Assembly: GCA_031270145.1 (NCBI GenBank)
Contig: JAISYD010000362.1
Span: 1 to 11,323 of the forward strand
Origin: Planctomycetota bacterium
GTDB taxonomy: Bacteria; Planctomycetota; SZUA-567
Reading direction: 5' to 3'
DNA: 11,323 nucleotides
The position numbers and the translations under genes are program-made. Shown one piece after another: positions 1 through 6,292 of the stretch. Within the stretch, counting starts at the first letter, position 1; every line of letters begins with the position of its first letter. The notes beneath the pieces are model-generated. The model did no database searches, was not told the origin of the DNA, and saw only the letters and a list, made by a program, of their open reading frames with translations.

Positions 1-805
1 CCACTAAACTCATAATCATTTGCGTTTGTTGGAGTTGATCAAACCCGCGTGAACGCGTGGAGGCTAAGGTTTGCCCCAGCCTTCGGTAAATGGCTGCGGA
101 TAGACTATATACGCGTCCGCGTTTTTCGCCTCTGCCTTCAATCAATCCCTTTTCAAGCAGCCGTTCCAAAACCGCGCGACCCGCGCCACCCCCCTTTTGG
201 ATAAGGCGGCCCGCCCGTTCGCTGTCGATCCGGCGTTCCAGAAACAAGGTGTTCAAAACCAGCATTTCATCCTGAGCAAAGGGAGTGCCGGCCTTATCCT
301 GTTCATAAACCAGCGCGGTGAATTGAAGGGACGGCTTCCCGCCGGGCAAAACCACCCTTACCCCGGTGGCGTCGCTCCTGCCATAGTCCGGGGCGGGGCG
401 GCCGTAACGGAGTTGTCCCGCAAAAATTCGATCAATGCCCCGACCGGTCTGTTCCACCAAACCGATGCGGCGAAAGGCGTCGGCCAGGCGGGCATTGCGC
501 GGTTTGGGTTCATGAACGAGGAGGTTGTCAACGGTTACGCCGTCGGGGAAACCGCCTGGGCTGGTAATCAGCATATGGTCGGGTTGCCATTGCACATAGA
601 TGGAATCGAGCCTGGTATAGTCCCGATGCAATACCGCGTTGTTCAGCGCTTCGCGGAAACCTTCGCGCGAATAGTCCGGCACCGGCAGCCGGAACAGGCC
701 CAGCATCACTTCCCGTTCCTCGTTTCTGGCTCTGAACCTTGCTTCCACTTCCTCCTCAAGCGTCTCGCCGCCCTTAAGCAACTTCTCCAGCCGTTCAGTA
801 TCCAT
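1..805 (-). CDS. ATP-binding protein of the COG2865 (AlbA_2/HATPase_c_4) family, partial, lacking the usual N-terminal domain
   Basis: Reading leftward from ATG at 805-803, the frame stays open to the window edge (268 codons seen), so the C-terminus is missing. Residues about 45-145 form a GHKL-type ATPase domain (HATPase_c_4): the N-box reads REALNNAVLHRDY, followed by ITSPGGFPDGVT and the glycine box VEQTGRGIDRIF. After VRVVLPGG come helix-turn-helix-like segments, and the visible end (SRGFDQLQQTQM) resembles the tail where relatives continue into another winged helix. Proteins of this family usually carry an AlbA_2 (Schlafen-like) domain of about 130 residues plus a linker before the ATPase. 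Here only about 45 residues precede it, and an in-frame TGA lies just upstream (838-836). The start is supported by GGAGGTT eight nt upstream. Such proteins are often labelled putative transcriptional regulator or RecG-like helicase, but no helicase motifs are visible. GC is lower than in the operon (47% and 55% in two sampled 60-nt lines, against 73% in the permease). It may be a natural short form or a truncated remnant. Confidence 0.8.
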   Translation of the reverse strand, partial: MDTERLEKLLKGGETLEEEVEARFRARNEEREVMLGLFRLPVPDYSREGFREALNNAVLHRDYTRLDSIYVQWQPDHMLITSPGGFPDGVTVDNLLVHEPKPRNARLADAFRRIGLVEQTGRGIDRIFAGQLRYGRPAPDYGRSDATGVRVVLPGGKPSLQFTALVYEQDKAGTPFAQDEMLVLNTLFLERRIDSERAGRLIQKGGGAGRAVLERLLEKGLIEGRGEKRGRVYSLSAAIYRRLGQTLASTRSRGFDQLQQTQMIMSLV

Positions 806-813
806 GGTGGCAT

Positions 814-820
814 AACCTCC
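814..820 (-). promoter_or_regulatory. Ribosome binding site of the ATP-binding protein
   Basis: On the minus strand the sequence GGAGGTT ends eight nt before ATG at 805. It is a strong Shine-Dalgarno match and the main reason to accept 805 as a real start although the protein lacks the family's N-terminal domain. Confidence 0.6.
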
Positions 821-1015
821 TATGCCGCAATACCATCAATCCAGCCGACGCCGATGTGGTTTTGTCCGCATTTCCAGGCTAACCGGAGTTCCGCCGGAAA
901 TTTCCCGTTCGCGACCAAGGGCTTCCGGCTCCAACGCGGGAGGGCATTGCCAAAGTGAGTATAAGGCCCGGGAGCGGGTAAAGGCAAACGAAAAAAGCCA
1001 ACCCCGCCCGCGCCA

Positions 1016-1043
1016 TTGCGCCGCCGCCGGAAACGGCTAAAAT
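1016..1043 (+). promoter_or_regulatory. Candidate sigma70-type promoter of the operon
   Basis: TTGCGC (1016-1021), a 16-nt spacer and TAAAAT (1038-1043) lie upstream of the first operon gene. The -10 differs from consensus at one base and is one of the few AT-rich spots here. The -35 matches only TTG. Transcription would start near 1050, leaving a leader of about 165 nt that contains the short ORF at 1087-1209. This is pattern matching only, and GC-rich genomes often use other sigma factors or weaker boxes. Confidence 0.25.
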
Positions 1044-1086
1044 CGGGATTGGCGGCGGGCGGCGGCGGACGGTACGGGGAGCGTCA

Positions 1087-1209
1087 TTGCGGGCGGCCAT
1101 ATTGAACTTCGTCCTGAAGGATCGGGCGGTCGCCGGAATCGTCGCGGCCGTCGGGGAACTGGATCGCGGGGAACCGCCTTCCCTGGCCGCGCGGATCGCG
1201 GGAGAATGA
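1087..1209 (+). CDS. Possible 40-codon leader ORF or C-terminal remnant of a lost gene
   Basis: This frame starts at TTG 1087, has GGGGAG five nt upstream (1076-1081), and ends at TGA 1207-1209, which overlaps the ATG at 1206 as ATGA. The peptide begins LRAAILNFVLKDRAVAG and ends SLAARIAGE. About three quarters of third positions are G or C, which is compatible with coding but weak evidence in such GC-rich DNA. The frame has no ATG or GTG, and a TAA lies upstream at 979-981. The segment ILNFVLKDRAVAGIV loosely recalls the C-terminal barrel strand region of aldo/keto reductases, but the match is too short to assign. It could be a remnant gene end, a translational leader coupled to the operon, or chance. 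Confidence 0.18.
   Translation: MRAAILNFVLKDRAVAGIVAAVGELDRGEPPSLAARIAGE
1201..1204 (+). promoter_or_regulatory. Ribosome binding site deciding start 1215 over 1206
   Basis: GGAG at 1201-1204 lies ten nt before ATG 1215 but only one nt before the in-frame ATG at 1206, too close to serve it. This favours the start at 1215. Confidence 0.45.
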
Positions 1210-1214
1210 CCGGC

Positions 1215-2945
1215 ATGCGCGGACGCGGGGCGCTTATCCTCCTCGGAATTTTGGCGGCTTGGCCGGCCGGGGCGGCCGAGGCGGCCAATGATCCGGAGAT
1301 CAAAATCCACGCTCCGGCCCAGTGGGCGGCCGGCGCCTCCTTCCCGGTGATCCTGGACGCGCGCTCGGAAACCGGCGCCGAGCTGCGGCTGACCCTGAGG
1401 GGTTGGGACGCGGCGGGCAACATCCACGTCATAACCCGGCGCGCCGCCCTCCCTCCGGTGACGCCGGTCCGTCTGGAACTGACCTCGCCGGCCCAGCATT
1501 ACACCCTGCAATACGCCGGCGGAAACGTCTCGGATCAGCGCCCCCAGCATTTTTACAACTTTTCCGAAGCTCAGCTTGACGGGGCGGCCCCGGCGCCCCT
1601 GGCCTGCCTCAACAGCTTCATGATGGGCGATTTCGGCGCCTTGGACAGCGGGCAAAAACGCCCGGGCGGCTTCGCCTACGCCGTTGCGGCCGATGATTTG
1701 CCCGGACGCTGGCAATCATACGCCAACCTGACCGGCGTTCTGGTGATGGAGCCGCGGGCGGCGGCGGCGCTCCGGCCGGATCAACGCGGGGCGGTGGCCC
1801 GCTGGGCGCGCTGGTTCGGGGGCAGGATTTGGCTGGCGGGCGACGGGGCGGCCGGGGCGGCCGCCTCCCTCGGCCTGGAAAAAGCCGCCGGGGAACGGTC
1901 GGCGGCCTTGGACAGCCGGCTGGAGGTGTACCCGGCGGGCAACGGCTGGGTCTTCCTCCAGCGGGAGGCGGACGCCGCGACGCTGGCCAGGCACGCTCCC
2001 TGGGCCGCGCCCTCGATCCCGGACGCGGCGCCGTACGCCCGGGCCCGGCAAGTCAATCCGTTGGCCGCCTATTTTCCCAAACGGCCCCGCCCCGGCGTAA
2101 AAATCGCCGATCCTTCCGGCGCCGGCCTTTTCGAAACCCTGGGCGGCATGCCGATCGGCATCATTATCGGCAGCCTGCTGCTCCTGGGCCTGATCCTGGG
2201 CCCGCTGAATTACTGGTTCATCCGCCGCCGCCGGAATTCGCTGCTTTTTTTCATCACCACCCCGCTCATCGCCCTGGCGGGGACGGCGGTCATCGTCGCC
2301 GGAACCTTCTTGAGCGAGGGGCTGGACGGCGAGTACAACCAATTCGCCGTGCTGGCGCGGGACGCCGCCTCCGGGGAAGCCATGCTCTTCGACCTGCGGG
2401 CGGTGCGCCCCGGCCTGTTCGCCGCCTCGCCGAGCTTTTCCGGGGAAAGCCTGGCGCTGCCGCTCCGGAACGACGCGGGGGAACTGCATTCCGACCTCGG
2501 CGGCGGCCTCGGCCTGGTCAGCGGCTGGCTGAAGCCCCGCTTCCCCTCCGGCTTCCTCCTGGTCCAGCCGGCGACCAGCCGCCTGAACCTGGCGCTGGAG
2601 CGGGAGGGCGGCTCCTGGTACGCGAGGAACGGCCTTGGCTTCGCCGTCAAGCGGATGGCGGCCCGCTTCCCGGACGGTTCCTTCGGCCTGGCCGAGGACA
2701 TCGCCCCGGGCGAGCGGAAGAAACTGCGGCCGGACGAACAAAACGGCGAAGGCGAGGGCGGCCTTCCCGATCTATACCTCCGGGCGCGCCGGCTGGCCGA
2801 CGATCAGCCCGCCTTCTCGGGCGTGACCCTGGCGGCGGAATGCGCCGGACTCCCCTACCTCCAGGACGGCGGCATGAATTCGGAGCGCCTGGGCGGCGAG
2901 TACTTCTTCCTCGCCGTCGGCGATCCGGGGGGTCTGGAACCGTGA
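1215..2945 (+). CDS. Secreted/membrane auxiliary protein with amidotransferase-like fold, first gene of ABC-2/VWA operon
   Basis: The protein is 576 residues from ATG 1215. An in-frame ATG at 1206 would add three residues but lacks a usable ribosome binding site. Residues 1-23 look like a Sec signal peptide: RGR start, hydrophobic core LILLGILAAW, AEA cleavage site. A beta-rich segment follows (about 28-95). Residues about 160-212 (LPGRWQSYANLTGVLV, then an arginine/alanine helix and FGGRIWLAGDG) follow the pattern of class I glutamine-amidotransferase-like folds found in envelope auxiliary proteins, with no visible catalytic Cys-His-Glu. Two transmembrane helices follow at about 314-332 and 342-364, separated by NYWFIRRRRNS. 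A beta-rich C-terminal domain follows. The layout recalls uncharacterised membrane proteins near BatA/VWA genes and, more distantly, GldG-like ABC auxiliary subunits. It directly precedes the ABC ATPase gene, so it is probably an extracytoplasmic partner of the transporter. The exact function is unknown. Confidence 0.8.
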   Translation: MRGRGALILLGILAAWPAGAAEAANDPEIKIHAPAQWAAGASFPVILDARSETGAELRLTLRGWDAAGNIHVITRRAALPPVTPVRLELTSPAQHYTLQYAGGNVSDQRPQHFYNFSEAQLDGAAPAPLACLNSFMMGDFGALDSGQKRPGGFAYAVAADDLPGRWQSYANLTGVLVMEPRAAAALRPDQRGAVARWARWFGGRIWLAGDGAAGAAASLGLEKAAGERSAALDSRLEVYPAGNGWVFLQREADAATLARHAPWAAPSIPDAAPYARARQVNPLAAYFPKRPRPGVKIADPSGAGLFETLGGMPIGIIIGSLLLLGLILGPLNYWFIRRRRNSLLFFITTPLIALAGTAVIVAGTFLSEGLDGEYNQFAVLARDAASGEAMLFDLRAVRPGLFAASPSFSGESLALPLRNDAGELHSDLGGGLGLVSGWLKPRFPSGFLLVQPATSRLNLALEREGGSWYARNGLGFAVKRMAARFPDGSFGLAEDIAPGERKKLRPDEQNGEGEGGLPDLYLRARRLADDQPAFSGVTLAAECAGLPYLQDGGMNSERLGGEYFFLAVGDPGGLEP

Positions 2946-2956
2946 GCGCGGCGGAA

Positions 2957-2962
2957 AGGAGG
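2957..2962 (+). promoter_or_regulatory. Strong ribosome binding site deciding the ABC ATPase start
   Basis: AGGAGG lies six nt before GTG 2969. The alternative GTG at 2942, which overlaps the previous stop as GTGA, has only weak upstream G-rich sequence. Starting at 2969 also gives the typical ABC N-terminus MEVRRLDKSFG. Confidence 0.6.
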
Positions 2963-2968
2963 CCGCTG

Positions 2969-3913
2969 GTGGAAGTCCGCCGCCTCGACAAGTCCTTCGG
3001 CGAGGTGCGGGCGGTGGCGGACGCGTCCTTCCGGCTCTACGCCGGCGAGGTGCACGGCTTCATCGGCCCGAACGGCGCCGGCAAAACCACCACCATGCGC
3101 ATCATGGCCGGGGTGGAGCGGCCGGATCGCGGCGACGTGTCGCTGGAGGGCCGATCGCTGATCGACCATCCCGGGGAAACGCTGCGGCAAATCGGCTTCA
3201 TGCCCGACTACCTGGATTCCTACCCCCTCATCCTCGCCTGGGAATACCTGGACTTTTACGCCCGCATCCACGGGCAGCGGCCCTCGCTGCGCCGGGGGCG
3301 ACTGGCCGACGTGGTGGAGTTCACCGGCCTGGACGGGATGCTGGATCGCCCGGTGGAGGCCCTTTCCAAGGGTTGGAAGCAACGCCTGAGCCTAGCCCGG
3401 GTGCTGCTGAACGACCCCAGGATCCTCATCCTGGACGAGCCGGCGGCCGGGCTCGACCCCAGGGCCCGCCTGGAACTGCGCGATTTGGTCGTCCGGCTGG
3501 CGGCCAACGGCAAGTGCGTATTCATTTCCAGCCACATCCTGAGCGAGCTGTCCGAAATATGCCGCTCCGTGACCATCATTGAAAACGGCCGCGTGATGGC
3601 CTCCAGCGACATGGACAGCCTGCGGCGGCGCATCGACCGCGGCAGGCGCATGGCGGTGTCGCTGTTGAACCCGGAGCCGGAGTCGCGGCGGCGGCTGGCC
3701 CGCCTGCTCGCCGAAACGCCCGGCGTCACCGGGGCGGCGGAGCGGGAGGACGGCGCCTTCTTCACCCATGACGGCGACGATTCGCTCAAAGCCGGCATCC
3801 TGGCCCGGCTGGTGGCGGAGGGCTTCCGGGTCACCGATTTTCACAGCGCCACCTCCAGCCTGGAGGACGCCTTCCTTGTCATGACCGCCGGGGAGGGGAG
3901 GACGGAAAAATAA
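2969..3913 (+). CDS. ABC transporter ATP-binding protein (ABC-2 type exporter ATPase)
   Basis: This is a 314-residue cytoplasmic ATPase that should energise the permease encoded next. From GTG 2969, Walker A is GPNGAGKTT at 33-41, the signature is LSKGWKQRL at 132-140, Walker B LILDEP is at 153-158 with catalytic Glu157, the D-loop region reads AGLDPRARL, and the H-loop histidine is His189 in FISSHILSEL. The Q-loop reads IGFMPD, with Asp instead of Gln, as is common in the IGYMPD-type subfamily of ABC-2 ATPases, and the region continues into an AWEYLDFYARIHG helix. About 100 residues after the H-loop form the usual accessory C-terminal domain (ending SSLEDAFLVMTAGEG). The start is chosen on AGGAGG six nt upstream. 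GTG 2942, which would add nine residues and overlap the previous stop by four nt, cannot be excluded. The gene ends in TAATG, shared with the permease start. Confidence 0.93.
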   Translation: MEVRRLDKSFGEVRAVADASFRLYAGEVHGFIGPNGAGKTTTMRIMAGVERPDRGDVSLEGRSLIDHPGETLRQIGFMPDYLDSYPLILAWEYLDFYARIHGQRPSLRRGRLADVVEFTGLDGMLDRPVEALSKGWKQRLSLARVLLNDPRILILDEPAAGLDPRARLELRDLVVRLAANGKCVFISSHILSELSEICRSVTIIENGRVMASSDMDSLRRRIDRGRRMAVSLLNPEPESRRRLARLLAETPGVTGAAEREDGAFFTHDGDDSLKAGILARLVAEGFRVTDFHSATSSLEDAFLVMTAGEGRTEK

Positions 3914-5445
3914 TGGACGACCCGGCCGCCGCCGCGCCGCGGGCGACAATCGCCGCGCGCGCCCTGGACTTCCTCGACTGGCGGATCAACCCGGTCCTGC
4001 TCCGGGACCTGCGCCTCTATATGCGCGGCAAGTTCATGCTGGCGGCCTATTTCCTCAGCCTGGCCGGACTGATCCTGACGGCGGCGCTCTACGCCGTCAT
4101 CGCCCGGTACGACCAATTGGACGGCGTCGCCCTGTTGCGGCTGCTGACCTCGGCGCTGGCCGTCATCTGCGGCGCCCTGATCCCCAACCTGGCCTTCGAG
4201 CGCTTCCGCTCCGAATTGGCCAGCCGCGCCGCCGAACTGGCCCTGGCCTCGCCCCTGACGCCGGCGCGCCTGGTGCGCGGCAAGCTGCTGGGCGCCTGGT
4301 GCATGACGCTGATGGCGATCTCGGCCGCCGCTCCGATGCTGGCCACGGCCTATCTGCTGGGCGGCGTCGACCTGACCGGCCTGTTCGGCTCGGCCGGCGG
4401 CGTCCTGCTGGCGGGACTGGCCATCCCCACGCTCCAGTTGGCCATGGCCGTCGATTTCAAGGGGGGCAGGGGATTGTCGCGCGGCCTGGCGGCGCTCCTT
4501 TTCGTGGGCGAATTCATCATCATGCTGTCCTACGCCTCGCTTCTCCACCAGACCTTCGTCAGGCCGCCGGTCCGGCCCGAATGGAACCGCCTCCTGCTCG
4601 CCTCCCTGGCCGCCGCCGCCGTCCTAATCGGGCAATTCCTCTATTTCAACACCGTGGGCATCCTGCGGGGCGAAGCCGAGGATCGCGATGTCGCCCCGCG
4701 GTTAAGCCTCAGCCTCGCCGCCGCCCTGGGGGCATTGTGCGCCATCCCGATTCGCCTTTACCTGGCGGGGTCGGGCGCGGGACCGGCGTCCGCCTGGATC
4801 GGTCCGCGGGCGGCCGGCATCGTCGTCTGCCTGGTTTTCTACGCCTTTTGCCTCGGCTTCACCGCCGCCTGCCAGTCCAGCCCGGCGCCGGCGCCGAATC
4901 TGCGCGAAAAATGGCGCCGCCGGCCGATCCGCTCGCTTCTCCTGTTGCCCGGGATCAATTCGCTGGCCGCCTATTTCCTCCTGCACGCGGCCGTCCTGCT
5001 GGGCGGGCTGGCGCTGGTTCTGCGCTTTTCCGCCGGGGGTTGGGACGCTTACGCCTGGGACTTCGTCTCCGCCGCCCTGGCTGCCTTCATGAGCATCGCC
5101 TACGGCCTGGCGGCCTATTATTATCTCGTCCTTCCCCTGGCCAGGGACAAGCGCAACCCGAAACTCCTTTCCTACACCATCGGCCTGTTCAACATCGCGC
5201 TGGCCCTGGCGGCGGTGTTCACCAATGTGCTGATCAGCTATCTCATGGGCGGCAAGGACGAAATGTACAACCGCATCCTCGGCCTGACCCCGGCGGGATT
5301 GATCACCGCCTGCCTGCAACGCCTGGCGCCGGAGGCGGGCCTGACGGGACTGGCGGCGTCGGGCATCCTGGCCCTGCTGCTCGTCGGCATCGCGGCCGAT
5401 GTCAGGGGCGTGGCCGGGGAGGGGGGCGATCATGCGCCGCGCTGA
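3913..5445 (+). CDS. ABC-2 type transporter permease, about 12 transmembrane helices
   Basis: This 510-residue integral membrane protein is the probable channel partner of the preceding ATPase. After a short cytoplasmic N-terminus with RINPVLLRDLRLYMRGK, an elbow motif common in ABC-2 permeases, hydrophobic segments lie at about 42-63, 72-92, 128-149, 157-178, 190-208, 228-249, 262-283, 299-320, 342-370, 382-407, 420-443 and 473-494. ELALASPLTPARLVRGKLLG (about 108-127) matches the conserved cytoplasmic loop of ABC-2 permeases, which contacts the ATPase. Twelve helices suggest a fused pair of six-helix halves, so one polypeptide with an ATPase dimer may form the transporter. The start ATG shares one base with the ATPase stop (TAATG), and GGAGG lies 11 nt upstream. 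The 3' end overlaps the DUF58 gene by 14 nt. The substrate cannot be inferred. Confidence 0.88.
   Translation: MDDPAAAAPRATIAARALDFLDWRINPVLLRDLRLYMRGKFMLAAYFLSLAGLILTAALYAVIARYDQLDGVALLRLLTSALAVICGALIPNLAFERFRSELASRAAELALASPLTPARLVRGKLLGAWCMTLMAISAAAPMLATAYLLGGVDLTGLFGSAGGVLLAGLAIPTLQLAMAVDFKGGRGLSRGLAALLFVGEFIIMLSYASLLHQTFVRPPVRPEWNRLLLASLAAAAVLIGQFLYFNTVGILRGEAEDRDVAPRLSLSLAAALGALCAIPIRLYLAGSGAGPASAWIGPRAAGIVVCLVFYAFCLGFTAACQSSPAPAPNLREKWRRRPIRSLLLLPGINSLAAYFLLHAAVLLGGLALVLRFSAGGWDAYAWDFVSAALAAFMSIAYGLAAYYYLVLPLARDKRNPKLLSYTIGLFNIALALAAVFTNVLISYLMGGKDEMYNRILGLTPAGLITACLQRLAPEAGLTGLAASGILALLLVGIAADVRGVAGEGGDHAPR
5418..5422 (+). promoter_or_regulatory. Ribosome binding site inside the permease gene deciding the DUF58 start
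   Basis: GGAGG lies nine nt before ATG 5432. The in-frame ATG at 5399 has no comparable site, so the shorter protein starting at 5432 is preferred. Confidence 0.5.
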
Positions 5446-6292
5446 GCGGATCGCCCTGGCCGGCCGGCTGGCCGCGCCCTGCCGCCTGCCGCCGCCGGGA
5501 CGGACAGGCGGCGGGCGGCAGGGCTTCCTGGGCGGCGCGGCGGCCGGCCAGTCGGCCGAGTTTCACGATTTCCGCGAATACCGGCCGGGCGACGATTTGC
5601 GCCGGGTGGATTGGCGGGGCTACGCCCGCACCGGGCAAATGCGCCTCATCCTGTTCCGGGAGGAGGCGTCGCCGGAGGTGGAATTGCTGCTTGACGTCTC
5701 CGCCAGCATGGCCGCCTATCCCGGCAAGGAACAGGCCGCCATTTTCATCGCCGCGTTTTTATGCGCCGCCGCCCTGGCGGCGGAAGGCCGGCCGGTACTT
5801 TGCCGCGACGGACGGCGCTTTGGCGCCGGGGAATTCGCGGAGGCTCTGCTCGCCACCCGCTTCGCCGGCGGCGATCCGGCGCCGGCGCCGGCCGGAAGCC
5901 CGGCCGCCAAACCGCTGCGCTTTTACCTGGGCGACTGCCTTTTCGCCGACGACGTCGGGCGGCGCTTCGACCGCCAGGCGGCGGGAAGCCTTCTCTTTCA
6001 TCCGATCATGCTCCTGGCGCAATCCGAGATCAATCCGCCCTGGCGCGGCGTCCGCCGCCTCGTCGATGTGGAGGCGCCGGCGGACGCCGGCCTGGATTTG
6101 CCGCTTTCCGAGGCCGTGATCGCCCGCTATCGTTCCCGGCTTGGCCGGCACGAGGAGGCTCTGGCTCGCGCGGCCGGGCGCAACGGCGGCCGGTTGCTCC
6201 GCCTCGACGTCCCGGACGGGGAGTTGACGCCGGCGGACTGCGGGGAGCTGGTCCGGAGGCTGGTCGCCGAAAAGACGGTGGCGGGGCGATGA
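5432..6292 (+). CDS. DUF58 domain-containing protein (VWA-like, soluble form)
   Basis: The protein is 286 residues with no transmembrane segment, which fits the short cytoplasmic form of the family. The DUF58 core is clear: FHDFREYRPGDDLRRVDW at 44-61, then ARTGQMRLILFREE at 65-78, matching the family pattern of Y-x-x-GD-D-x-R-x-x-DW-x-x-x-ART. It is followed by strand VELLLDVSASM at 83-93, which carries an intact MIDAS-type DxSxS (Asp88, Ser90, Ser92), so metal-dependent binding through a VWA-like fold is plausible. In many bacteria DUF58 genes sit between a MoxR ATPase and BatA/VWA genes and are thought to act in envelope assembly or stress tolerance. Here the gene is followed by BatA-like and VWA genes but preceded by the permease. 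The start at ATG 5432 is supported by GGAGG nine nt upstream. The stop overlaps the next ATG as ATGA, suggesting translational coupling. Confidence 0.9.
   Translation: MRRAERIALAGRLAAPCRLPPPGRTGGGRQGFLGGAAAGQSAEFHDFREYRPGDDLRRVDWRGYARTGQMRLILFREEASPEVELLLDVSASMAAYPGKEQAAIFIAAFLCAAALAAEGRPVLCRDGRRFGAGEFAEALLATRFAGGDPAPAPAGSPAAKPLRFYLGDCLFADDVGRRFDRQAAGSLLFHPIMLLAQSEINPPWRGVRRLVDVEAPADAGLDLPLSEAVIARYRSRLGRHEEALARAAGRNGGRLLRLDVPDGELTPADCGELVRRLVAEKTVAGR

Larger units (their letters stand above)
806..1214. other. Divergent intergenic region between the minus-strand ATPase gene and the plus-strand operon
   Basis: About 410 nt separate the two divergent genes. The region should hold promoters for both. 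The best plus-strand candidate is at 1016-1043. A TATAAG at 960-965 has no credible -35. No promoter could be picked for the minus-strand gene beyond its ribosome binding site. From about 1087 the plus strand becomes protein-like in the frame that ends at TGA 1207-1209, which may be a short leader ORF or the remnant end of an older gene. No AlbA_2-like coding sequence was found in the minus-strand frames inspected upstream of 805, so the missing N-terminal domain of that gene is not simply hidden behind a frameshift here. Confidence 0.5.

Noticed and set aside
1..805. Naming the left gene RecG helicase
   Set aside because: RecG labels for this family are a historical misannotation. The visible motifs are of a GHKL-type ATPase, with no helicase motifs.
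197..958. 253-codon plus-strand ORF covering the left end
   Set aside because: It lies opposite the minus-strand ATPase gene, whose frame carries clear family motifs and a ribosome binding site. The plus-strand translation shows no recognisable domain.
960..965. TATAAG as a promoter -10 box
   Set aside because: No acceptable -35 lies 15-19 nt upstream. TTGCCA is too close.
1716..2741. Long minus-strand ORF of 341 codons within the first operon gene
   Set aside because: Antisense frames stay open by chance in GC-rich codon usage. The translation is low-complexity Gln/Gly/Arg-rich with no domain, and the plus strand has a coherent membrane protein.
1829..2941. Upstream extension of the ABC ATPase frame by about 370 codons
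   Set aside because: The extension is Arg/Pro/Gly-rich out-of-frame reading of the preceding gene. The ABC domain begins at about 2970 with its own ribosome binding site.
5761..6288. N-terminal extension of the BatA-like frame into the DUF58 gene
   Set aside because: The extension is an Arg/Pro-rich shadow. The BatA N-terminal signature starts exactly at ATG 6289, which overlaps the DUF58 stop.
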